This document shows, one piece after another, positions 6,778 to 11,328 of a stretch of DNA of 11,328 bases. The stretch covers positions 1 to 11,328 of the forward strand of contig CAAEAB010000155.1 of assembly GCA_900753685.1 (NCBI GenBank), written 5' to 3'. The stretch comes from Lachnospiraceae bacterium (GTDB taxonomy: Bacteria > Bacillota > Clostridia > Lachnospirales > Lachnospiraceae). Under the pieces are notes generated by a model, which was given only the letters and a program-made list of their open reading frames with translations, had not been told where the DNA came from and did not search any database. Numbering within the stretch: the first letter of the stretch is position 1; each line of letters begins with the position of its first letter. Position numbers and translations under genes: made by a program.

Positions 6778-7125
6778 TTATTCAGAAAAGTATTTTTTGA
6801 ACGCCGCTTCCGCCGCCAGGTTCACCTCCTCCAGCATGGCTTCATACCGGTCAAGCAATTGTTCCGCCGCCTCTGTCAGAGAAGATCCGCCCCCATTTGC
6901 ACCGCCAGTCTGCCGGAACAACAACTGAAAGCCCCATTCTTCCTCAAGACTCCGGATCAATTTCCAGGCCTTGGAATAGGCCATCCCCATTTCTGCTGCA
7001 GACTTCTGAAGAGACCCGGTCCGCTTCACACCCTCCAGCAGCCGCATTGGTCCCGGGCCGAAGCTTTTTTCCCGAAGAAAGAGACGTAACGTCAAATGAT
7101 AAGTCAGCCTGTTTTCAAATTCCAT
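6778..7125 (-). CDS. ModE-type winged-helix regulator lacking the molybdate-binding domain
   Basis: The 115-residue protein matches only the N-terminal DNA-binding domain of ModE. GPGPMRLLEGVKRTGSLQKSAAEMGMAYSKAWKLIRSLEE forms the winged helix (about residues 23-62), and FRQTGGANGGGSSLTEAAEQLL is the glycine-rich wing and start of the dimer helix, as in E. coli ModE. ModE proteins repress molybdate transport genes when molybdate is bound; the C-terminal TOBE-type binding domains are absent here (E. coli ModE is about 262 residues). The ATG at 7125 has GGAGGAG upstream. It has its own promoter at 7161-7189 and is followed by the modA promoter with a ModE-like operator. It therefore very likely regulates modABC, but how it senses molybdate is not evident. 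Confidence 0.9.
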   Translation of the reverse strand: MEFENRLTYHLTLRLFLREKSFGPGPMRLLEGVKRTGSLQKSAAEMGMAYSKAWKLIRSLEEEWGFQLLFRQTGGANGGGSSLTEAAEQLLDRYEAMLEEVNLAAEAAFKKYFSE

Positions 7126-7160
7126 CGTATCATCTCCTCCTCGCTTCCGTGTTGATTGAA

Positions 7161-7189
7161 ATTATATCAGTTTCTAAAATTCCTGTAAA
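7161..7189 (-). promoter_or_regulatory. Promoter of the ModE-like gene
   Basis: On the minus strand a -35 TTTACA (7189-7184) and a perfect -10 TATAAT (7166-7161) are separated by 17 bases. It points at the ModE-like gene (start 7125) and is back-to-back with the promoter of the acetyltransferase gene. I see no copy of the ModE-like operator here, so autoregulation is not indicated. Confidence 0.75.
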
Positions 7190-7208
7190 TAATCGACAGA
7201 CAAATCTC

Positions 7209-7237
7209 TTGTTATTTTCTTCCGGATTTTCTATAAT
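7209..7237 (+). promoter_or_regulatory. Promoter of the CatA-type acetyltransferase gene
   Basis: A -35 TTGTTA (7209-7214) and a perfect -10 TATAAT (7232-7237) are separated by 17 bases. The start would be near 7244, giving a leader of about 40 bases before the ATG at 7283. I see no leader peptide or attenuator of the kind that controls inducible cat genes; the gap is too short for one. Confidence 0.75.
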
Positions 7238-7282
7238 ACTTCTAAGACATTTGAACATTCACAATCAAAAGGAGGAAATTTC

Positions 7283-7942
7283 ATGGCTTTTCATTTAATC
7301 GATATGGAAACCTGGGAACGCCGTGAGCATTACAAATATTATCAGACCATGGTCCATTCCAGCTATACATTAAACGCTCATATAAAAATCACAGAACTTT
7401 TAAAAGAAATCAAAAACCGGGAGCTGCGCTTCTACCCGGTATTTCTTTATGTCGTCTCCACGGCCGTCAATCGGATCCGGGAAATGCGCATGGCCCATGA
7501 CAGCGAACACCGCTTAGGTTACTGGGATGAATGTCATCCCTCCTACACCATATTTCACGAGGACGACCATACATTTTCAGACATATGGTCCGAATATAAC
7601 AAAGACTTTGCCGTCTTTTATAAAACCTGTGTTCAGGACATGGAAACCTGGAAGGACGTCAAAGGTGTAAAAACCAAGCCGGAAAAACCGGAAAATTTCA
7701 CGCCCATTTCCTGTGTACCGTGGATTTCCTACACCTCCCAGTGCTACGACACCCCGATGACCTCCCCGTTACTTTTTCCGATCATCCTGTGGGGAAAATA
7801 CTTTGAACAAAACGGCGACATCCTTCTCCCCTTCTCTGTTTATGTGCAACACATCGTATCTGACGGTTATCACACCTCACTGCTCATAAACACTGTGCAG
7901 GAAATCGCAGATAATTATAAAGAGTGGTTAAACCAGGCATAA
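7283..7942 (+). CDS. Type A chloramphenicol acetyltransferase-like protein
   Basis: The 219-residue protein matches the classical CatA family, trimeric cytosolic enzymes that acetylate chloramphenicol from acetyl-CoA. The N-terminus FHLIDMETWERREHY is typical. PSYTIFHEDDHTFS and PWISYTSQCYD correspond to conserved Cat blocks. The catalytic HxxxDG is HIVSDG with His190 and Asp194, and Ser152 lies 38 residues before the histidine as in authentic Cat enzymes. The usual HHAVCDG is QHIVSDG here, and the substrate-pocket residues around CYDTPMTS differ from resistance enzymes. Drug resistance is therefore plausible but not shown; another acyl acceptor is possible. The ATG at 7283 has a strong GGAGG SD (7271-7275). 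It is transcribed away from the molybdenum cluster and followed by a probable terminator, so it is a single-gene unit. Confidence 0.9.
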   Translation: MAFHLIDMETWERREHYKYYQTMVHSSYTLNAHIKITELLKEIKNRELRFYPVFLYVVSTAVNRIREMRMAHDSEHRLGYWDECHPSYTIFHEDDHTFSDIWSEYNKDFAVFYKTCVQDMETWKDVKGVKTKPEKPENFTPISCVPWISYTSQCYDTPMTSPLLFPIILWGKYFEQNGDILLPFSVYVQHIVSDGYHTSLLINTVQEIADNYKEWLNQA

Positions 7943-7979
7943 AAGCCATGGTTGCTCATATGGCACCCTTATAGCAGAT

Positions 7980-7997
7980 ACTGTTTCCACAGTTTTT
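7980..7997 (+). terminator. Weak hairpin plus T-run after the acetyltransferase gene
   Basis: ACTGT at 7980-7984 pairs with ACAGT at 7989-7993 around a TTCC loop, and the T-run spans 7993-7997. The form is that of an intrinsic terminator, but the stem is only 5 bp with two GC pairs. It lies 38 bases past the stop of the acetyltransferase gene and may act with the larger inverted repeat downstream. Confidence 0.4.
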
Positions 7998-8007
7998 ATC
8001 TTACTAA

Positions 8008-8061
8008 AATATATCCTCTTGGGCAGGTGTTTCTTTTAACGCCGTTCCAAGAGGATATATT
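8008..8061. terminator. 15-bp perfect inverted repeat, probable bidirectional terminator
   Basis: AATATATCCTCTTGG at 8008-8022 is the exact reverse complement of 8047-8061, with a 24-base loop. It lies between the convergent acetyltransferase gene (+) and the small secreted-protein gene (-). Each side is followed by T-rich sequence (CTATTTTAT on plus; TTTTAG and then TAAAAAC on minus). The loop is longer than usual for a terminator, so another structural role remains possible. Confidence 0.55.
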
Positions 8062-8080
8062 CTATTTTATGCAATTCTTA

Positions 8081-8386
8081 TCATAACTTATAATTATAAA
8101 TAATCTTAATATAGCTAAGTCTTCCAGCAGAATCTTTGTATTTAGCATACATATTTGCTAATGAAAGATCTGATGCAGAAATCTGACCTCTAGGACTTAT
8201 ATAAGTACCATCTTCGTTAATAGTAATATCTAAAAATACACTATTTTCTTCATCATAATAACTCATAACAGCGCCAGCAAAATCAACATTTTCATAATAA
8301 AGTTCTTCTTTAGCAAATGCAGTTATTGATAAATCGCACAGCATACATAAAGCAAATATAACCGCTAATAGTTTTTTGTTTTCCAT
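8081..8386 (-). CDS. Small secreted hypothetical protein
   Basis: I do not recognise the family. Read from the ATG at 8386 the protein has 101 residues. It starts with a classical signal peptide: a lysine-bearing N-region (MENKK), a hydrophobic core LLAVIFALCMLC and a probable cleavage site after AFA (about residue 25). The mature part is about 75 residues, acidic and tyrosine-rich, with YYDEENSVFLDITINEDGTY and YAKYKDSAGRLSYIKIIYNYKL, which looks like a small beta-rich domain. No good SD precedes this ATG. An ATG at 8410 and a TTG at 8446 are alternative in-frame starts, but the signal peptide and a promoter-like TTGACA at 8446-8441 favour 8386. The gene is clearly AT-richer than the molybdenum cluster and may be recently acquired. 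Confidence 0.55.
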   Translation of the reverse strand: MENKKLLAVIFALCMLCDLSITAFAKEELYYENVDFAGAVMSYYDEENSVFLDITINEDGTYISPRGQISASDLSLANMYAKYKDSAGRLSYIKIIYNYKL

Positions 8387-8417
8387 CGGCTTAATGTATA
8401 ATAATAACATAATCCTT

Positions 8418-8446
8418 ATAAAAGATATGATTTTTATCATTGTCAA
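8418..8446 (-). promoter_or_regulatory. Candidate promoter of the small secreted-protein gene
   Basis: A perfect -35 TTGACA (8446-8441) is followed after 17 bases by a weak -10 TTTTAT (8423-8418, four of six). Transcription would begin near 8411, about 25 bases before the preferred ATG at 8386. AT-rich sequence makes chance matches likely. Confidence 0.4.
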
Positions 8447-8611
8447 ATAATCTAAAAAAGCAGATAGAAACTTCGCCCTGCTGTTTCAGGGTTGCCTGCT
8501 GGCCAAGGTAAATGAGAAGCTGCCATTTGCCGGGCATGTTTCCGGCACCTTCCAGCAGTTCCACTTTGTTTAGTAAGTCCTTGAAAATATAAGGTTTTAA
8601 ACAAAAATAGG

Positions 8612-8629
8612 ACTGTAAAACTTTACAGT
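8612..8629. promoter_or_regulatory. 18-bp palindrome, candidate operator of the small membrane-protein gene
   Basis: ACTGTAAA and TTTACAGT form a perfect 8-bp inverted repeat around AC. It lies 27 bases before the ATG of the 48-residue membrane protein and just after promoter-like sequence (TATAAG at 8588-8593). The size and symmetry suit a dimeric repressor. It does not match any operator I can name with confidence. Confidence 0.5.
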
Positions 8630-8655
8630 ACCAAATAAGCTAAGGGGGTATTTTT

Positions 8656-8802
8656 ATGAATAAGGCATTTTGGGGTTTTATACTTAGCGCAGGAATTGGC
8701 ATTTGGTTATCATTTTTTAATACAGGGATGGGCCCTGTTGCAGCTATAAGTATTATAGGTACAATTATTATATATCAAAATGAAACGAAGAATCGTGACT
8801 AA
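8656..8802 (+). CDS. 48-residue two-helix membrane protein
   Basis: A very small gene of unrecognised family. ATG 8656 follows a strong SD AAGGGGG (8642-8648) with 7-base spacing, and the frame ends with TAA at 8800-8802. The protein starts MNKAFWGFILSAGIGIWLSF (helix 1, about residues 4-21). It continues with NTGMGP as a turn, then VAAISIIGTIIIY (helix 2, about 27-40), and ends in a charged tail QNETKNRD that is probably cytosolic. Two short glycine/isoleucine-rich helices with a tight turn resemble phage-, toxin- or stress-type small membrane proteins, but no function can be assigned. A perfect 18-bp palindrome lies upstream, suggesting regulated expression. The SD, spacing and amphipathic layout make it a probable real gene. 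Confidence 0.6.
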   Translation: MNKAFWGFILSAGIGIWLSFFNTGMGPVAAISIIGTIIIYQNETKNRD

Positions 8803-9165
8803 ACTTTAACAAGGAGCTGTCCTGGAAACATAATTACAGTTTGATATACTCCCTTCTAGGCAGACAAGTGAAATAATAAAAACTTGTCATTTAGGATGGA
8901 GCATATTTTATGCCTAAAAGGAAACATTTCCAGCTCTCCATAAAGTTTTTCACACTTTTTTTATATCTGTATCCATACGAACAGTGAACATTGAAAAACA
9001 TCATTCTGGAACATTTCGCTGGAAAGATATGTCTGTGCAACTTGCCATAAAAATAAAAACCACGGCTGCGAATCTGCCCTGTGACAAACACCGCTTCCAT
9101 GGTCTTTCTTATCTTTTGTATATTCATTTTACTCTATCCTTTGTATCCAGCTTTCTCGTCTTTTG
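8803..9165. other. 363-base region without a convincing gene, containing hairpins
   Basis: This lies between the convergent small membrane-protein gene and the nuclease gene. GACAAGT at 8863-8869 pairs with ACTTGTC at 8882-8888 (12-base loop). A second bulged hairpin uses TTAGG at 8891-8895 and GCATA at 8901-8905, pairing with TATGC and CCTAA ending near 8916. One or both may end transcription, though neither has a classical T-run. A 78-codon minus-strand frame (8891-9127) exists but its translation does not look like a protein. Nothing else is supported. Confidence 0.5.
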
Positions 9166-10032
9166 TTACATAGCCTTCACAAAATCCTCCATCGATTCGG
9201 CTTTCGCCGCCAGCAGCAGCCATTTTATCAAGACCTCTTCATCCTTTTGGCTTCGGATACGCTCCTTCACATTCTCCGGAACATCACCTACATTTTCAAG
9301 TACTTCCAAAATAGATTCCGAACGTCCTTGTGCTATTCCTTCTGTTCGGCCTTCTTCCCTGGCTGCGTTTCGTTCTTCAATCTCACGCATAAATCTCATT
9401 CCTACCGCCTCGCTCTTTTTCGCCCTGTTTACCCGTTCCTGAATCCGCCGGATGCGTTCACTCTCCGTTTCGGCCGCCGCCCTGTCGGTTGTATTTTCCA
9501 TGTAATGAAGAAATTCCACCAGCTCTTTTGGAACTTCATCTCCATTCGTTCCACGGGTATTTAAAAATATCCGCACAGCTCCGTCCCCCAAAGAAAGGTT
9601 CGCATTTTCTTCACAAACAGCTTTAAATGTATAGCAATATTTTCCCAACCCGAAGATATCGTAATCCGTTATAACAATGATGTAAGAATCATTCAACTGA
9701 TTATAGTTTGCCGCCCCGGCTTCTAACAGGGAGCTGTCCATCAGCGACTGGTAATATCTGCTTCGTTTCTCCAGATCGGTTTGGTATGTATTCTGGGCTT
9801 CCACGTCATAGACAATCCCGTCTTCCGACCTGGAAAATACATCCATACGGATCGATCTGGCCAAAGGGGATATCCGGTGTTCTTTTTCAGTATGCGGCGG
9901 CGAAACCAGCTGGATATCCCGGCCGAGGATAATACTTAATACATCCTGATTTGCCTGTAAATCTTCCATCACCTCGGCAAATAAGAAACGGTCTATAAGG
10001 TTTAAATCTTTTAATGCTTTCTTTTCTTTCAT
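9166..10032 (-). CDS. Rpn/PD-(D/E)XK nuclease family protein (transposase-like)
   Basis: The 288-residue protein fits the Rpn / PD-(D/E)XK transposase-like family, often abundant in gut Clostridia and linked to DNA cleavage and recombination or to phage defence. The opening DLNLIDRFLFAEVMEDLQA is typical. The nuclease core is visible as IRMDVF (metal-binding Asp) followed by IVYDVEAQN, where VEAQ replaces the ExK motif as ExQ, which is usual in this family. Residues after about 200 are charged and helical (MRFMREIEERNAAREEGRTE), with an EGRTEGIAQGRSE linker and a C-terminal helical tail. The ATG at 10032 has AAGGAG with 8-base spacing and an extended -10 promoter. No terminal repeats or target duplications are seen, so it is not evidently part of an insertion sequence. 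The family is confident, its biological role is not. Confidence 0.88.
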   Translation of the reverse strand: MKEKKALKDLNLIDRFLFAEVMEDLQANQDVLSIILGRDIQLVSPPHTEKEHRISPLARSIRMDVFSRSEDGIVYDVEAQNTYQTDLEKRSRYYQSLMDSSLLEAGAANYNQLNDSYIIVITDYDIFGLGKYCYTFKAVCEENANLSLGDGAVRIFLNTRGTNGDEVPKELVEFLHYMENTTDRAAAETESERIRRIQERVNRAKKSEAVGMRFMREIEERNAAREEGRTEGIAQGRSESILEVLENVGDVPENVKERIRSQKDEEVLIKWLLLAAKAESMEDFVKAM

Positions 10033-10047
10033 GCATCTTACTCCTTT

Positions 10048-10056
10048 ATTGTAGCA
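10048..10056 (-). promoter_or_regulatory. Extended -10 promoter of the nuclease gene
   Basis: On the minus strand TGCTACAAT (10056-10048) combines the TGn extension with a five-of-six -10 hexamer. No good -35 is present, as is normal for extended -10 promoters. It is 16 bases upstream of the nuclease ATG, so the leader would be very short and the AAGGAG SD nearly at the transcript start. Confidence 0.5.
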
Positions 10057-10168
10057 TAGTTTTTCTTGTTTAAACAGTGGATTTTCTTCCTGATCAGGAT
10101 TATAAGATTAATAGAAATTTCTTCGACAGGTCCTTGAACCGGCCCTGCCCGATAAATTGAGTATAAAT

Positions 10169-10207
10169 GAAGCCCGATGGAAATGCAATCATCATCCATC
10201 GAGCTCC
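10169..10207 (-). terminator. Long stem-loop downstream of the regulator gene
   Basis: On the minus strand, 10207-10196 (GGAGCTCGATGG) can pair with 10180-10169 (CCATCGGGCTTC). This gives a 12-bp RNA stem with two G-U pairs and a 15-base loop. It is followed by ATTTATACTC, a poor U-run. It lies 29 bases after the stop of the regulator's second part and is the best terminator candidate for that transcript. Confidence 0.45.
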
Positions 10208-10235
10208 TTCGAGAAAAAATAACATTTTTCAGTTT

Positions 10236-10697
10236 TTACATTTCTTTTAGAATAATTGAAAACACAGCGGAACGGACATGAACTTTTTTATTGGCTAAAG
10301 GCGCATAAAAACGGACCCGACAACTGCCGACCAGCATTCTTTCCTTTTCATGAAAGGTATATTCCAGCACATTGGCCGGAAACATATAAAAATCACCGTC
10401 TTTGACAGCCGGTTCGAAACCGTCATCGCCCTCAAAATCCATATTCATTAATTTCCCCCGCTGAATAAGATGCCCAAGCATATTTCGCCGTTCAATGGTC
10501 ACCGCCTGCAGCTCGATGGTGCCCTCCCCTTTTTTCATTTTCAGAGATGCGGGATGACGAAAAGCTTCATCCGACATGGAAAAGTGTTTGTCCTTTTTAT
10601 AGTTTTCACGAAAAATCACGAAGGATACCGGATACTCCCCATCTTCCAAAATCTGTGCGAAATCTTCAAAGTGCAATGGACCGTTTGGAAAATCTTT
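10236..10697 (-). CDS. Second part (-1 frame) of the split regulator; NEAT-like domain
   Basis: From the slip point, 153 residues follow in the -1 frame relative to the winged-helix gene. It starts KDFPNGPLHFEDF and then LEDGEYPVSFVIFRENYK. Next come FSMSDEAFRHPASLKMKKG and a C-terminal beta-rich part ending VRSAVFSIILKEM. The pattern S-x-x-D-x-x-x-x-H-P-A plus the flanking strands resembles NEAT domains (IsdA has SHMDDYMQHPG), but the haem-ligand YxxxY of strand 8 is absent. The NEAT call is inference from pattern only. A separate start is poor: TTG at 10676 has no SD and lies well inside what already reads as protein. The likeliest reading is therefore one protein of about 280 residues with 10616-11077, joined by frameshift, slippage or a corrected homopolymer. 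No known enzyme motif is seen. Confidence 0.65.
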   Translation of the reverse strand, partial: KDFPNGPLHFEDFAQILEDGEYPVSFVIFRENYKKDKHFSMSDEAFRHPASLKMKKGEGTIELQAVTIERRNMLGHLIQRGKLMNMDFEGDDGFEPAVKDGDFYMFPANVLEYTFHEKERMLVGSCRVRFYAPLANKKVHVRSAVFSIILKEM

Positions 10698-11077
10698 AAA
10701 AAAATGTAATTCAGCCGAATTTTTGACAGAATCTGCTTTTTAATCTCCGGTTCAAGATTAAGGGACATAACCATGGCGTTTTCCTTGATTTTCCGGGCGT
10801 CAGTCCCGGCCGCAGACCGCTCGATCCACAAACCGAAATCTTCAACCTCCCTGGCATATTCCTGAGCTAGTCTCATACCATTCGGCGAAAGCCGGATCAG
10901 ACGCTCCGGACTGTCATTAATCAATCCCTGTTCGATCAAATCATCCACATTTCTGCTGATGGTGGACTTTGTCACCTGAAAATGCCTGCCGATTTGAGTC
11001 ACGGTGCAGGCCTCCGCCTCCTTTTCATATAAGTAAAGCAGCAAGGCAAATTTTTTATCTGTCAGCTTTATATTCAT
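10616..11077 (-). CDS. Winged-helix transcriptional regulator (MarR/DtxR-like), probably frameshifted at its C-terminal side
   Basis: Residues about 5-75 form a winged helix: LTDKKFALLLYLYEKEA, then VTQIGRHFQVTKSTISRNVD (recognition helix) and LIEQGLINDSPERLIRLSPNG (wing). Residues 76-117 (AQEYAREVEDFGLWIERS, DARKIKENAMVMS) resemble the dimer helices of DtxR-type regulators. However, the metal-ligand histidine of the usual E-H pair is Asn here, so metal sensing is doubtful. From about residue 128 the reading (KIFQTVHCTLKISHRFWKMG) is poor protein, while the -1 frame reads well; the changeover is at the T7 tract 10704-10698. The ATG at 11077 has AAAGGA upstream and a TTGACA promoter at 11131. 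It is divergent from an aldo/keto reductase gene, the usual layout of a regulator and its target. Confidence 0.8.
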   Translation of the reverse strand: MNIKLTDKKFALLLYLYEKEAEACTVTQIGRHFQVTKSTISRNVDDLIEQGLINDSPERLIRLSPNGMRLAQEYAREVEDFGLWIERSAAGTDARKIKENAMVMSLNLEPEIKKQILSKIRLNYIFLKIFQTVHCTLKISHRFWKMGSIRYPS

Positions 11078-11103
11078 ATCTTATTAGTCCTTTCTAACTC
11101 AGG

Positions 11104-11131
11104 GATATATCCAACTTCACTTTTTTGTCAA
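11104..11131 (-). promoter_or_regulatory. Promoter of the winged-helix regulator gene
   Basis: A perfect -35 TTGACA (11131-11126) and a -10 TATATC (11109-11104, four of six) are separated by 16 bases on the minus strand. The regulator ATG is 27 bases beyond the -10. Confidence 0.6.
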
Positions 11132-11159
11132 GACTCAAATCGATAACCGGAAATACTTC

Positions 11160-11188
11160 TTGCTTTATACCTTTGTTTCAAGTATGAT
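11160..11188 (+). promoter_or_regulatory. Promoter of the aldo/keto reductase gene
   Basis: A weak -35 TTGCTT (11160-11165, three of six) and a -10 TATGAT (11183-11188, five of six) are separated by 17 bases. The poor -35 would suit an activated promoter. Copies of ATCGATAAC at 11139-11147 and 11200-11208 flank it. Confidence 0.5.
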
Positions 11189-11234
11189 AAAAGCAAGGGA
11201 TCGATAACAAAAATTTATATTGGAGGTATACAAA

Positions 11235-11328
11235 ATGGAGGTTAAAAAGATTTTCACTTTAAGCAACGGTGTGGAAATTCCTGGTATTGGTTTCGGAACA
11301 TGGCAGGCTAAGGATGAAGCTGCTGTCA
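11235..11328 (+). CDS. Aldo/keto reductase, 5' part only (cut by the window edge)
   Basis: Only 31 codons are present. MEVKKIFTLSNGVEIPGIGF followed by GTWQAKDEAAV is the characteristic N-terminus of aldo/keto reductases: the first strand, the short hairpin and the GxGTW segment that begins the (beta/alpha)8 barrel. These are cytosolic NADPH-dependent carbonyl reductases. The catalytic Asp-Tyr-Lys-His tetrad lies beyond the window, so activity and substrate cannot be judged. The ATG at 11235 has GGAGG at 11222-11226 with 8-base spacing. It is transcribed away from the winged-helix regulator, which probably controls it. Confidence 0.9.
   Translation, partial: MEVKKIFTLSNGVEIPGIGFGTWQAKDEAAV

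Larger units (their letters stand above)
8394..8639 (-). pseudogene. Start-less coding-like relic, 82 open codons
   Basis: On the minus strand the frame is open between stops at 8642-8640 and 8393-8391. The middle part (about 8575-8461) is much GC-richer than its surroundings and reads like protein: KVELLEGAGNMPGKWQLLIY followed by LGQQATLKQQGEVSIC. There is no start codon near the upstream end and no SD, and the downstream end runs into the promoter region of the small secreted gene. I do not recognise the family. It is most simply a fragment left by an older gene or element; chance is possible. Confidence 0.25.

Noticed and set aside
8891..9127. 78-codon minus-strand frame with an SD-like AAAGGA, just after the nuclease gene
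   Set aside because: The translation is rich in Cys, Arg, Tyr and Phe with no recognisable pattern, and hairpin sequence lies at its end; it looks like non-coding DNA. A real small gene cannot be fully excluded.
9166..10032. Insertion sequence around the transposase-like nuclease
   Set aside because: I find no flanking inverted repeats or target duplications; the family usually occurs as a single gene.
1..11328. CRISPR arrays, tRNA or rRNA genes
   Set aside because: No regularly spaced repeats, tRNA cloverleaf signatures or rRNA sequence were seen when reading both strands.

Overview
The window looks like chromosomal DNA from an anaerobic, low-to-mid GC Firmicute, most likely a Clostridia/Lachnospiraceae-type gut organism. 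The grounds are strong purine-rich Shine-Dalgarno (SD) sites, consensus TTGACA/TATAAT-type promoters, the gene families present, and the combination of molybdenum and selenium cofactor genes. The genus is an inference; there is no rRNA or marker gene to fix it.

Positions 1-7125 are one tightly packed minus-strand cluster. In transcription order it reads: a ModE-like DNA-binding protein (7125-6778); modA (molybdate-binding lipoprotein), modB (permease) and modC (ATPase); a MoeA-related molybdopterin-binding protein with a cysteine-rich tail; moaC; a MogA-MOSC fusion; yqeC; and selD, which runs off the left edge. Most junctions are overlaps or gaps of a few bases. The modA promoter is a 17-bp-spaced TTGACA/TAGAAT sequence. 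Its -10 and spacer lie inside a near-perfect 28-bp inverted repeat whose half-sites closely resemble the enterobacterial ModE operator. Together the genes import molybdate, build and modify molybdopterin, and (yqeC plus selD) supply a labile selenium group. That is the known signature of selenium-dependent molybdenum hydroxylase maturation. The hydroxylase itself is not in the window.

Positions 7126-7282 hold back-to-back promoters, one for the ModE-like gene and one for a plus-strand CatA-type acetyltransferase (7283-7942). Positions 7943-9165 form an AT-richer, gene-poor stretch. It contains a 15-bp inverted repeat (probable two-way terminator), a small secreted protein (minus strand), a GC-richer coding-like relic, a palindromic operator candidate, and a 48-residue membrane protein too short for ordinary gene lists (8656-8802).

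Positions 9166-10032 encode a PD-(D/E)XK (Rpn/transposase-like) nuclease on the minus strand. Positions 10236-11077 encode a winged-helix regulator whose continuation lies in the -1 frame. The junction is a T7 tract forming the heptamer T TTT TTA, and the second part resembles a NEAT-type domain. Reading away from it is the start of an aldo/keto reductase (11235 to the right edge), with its own promoter.
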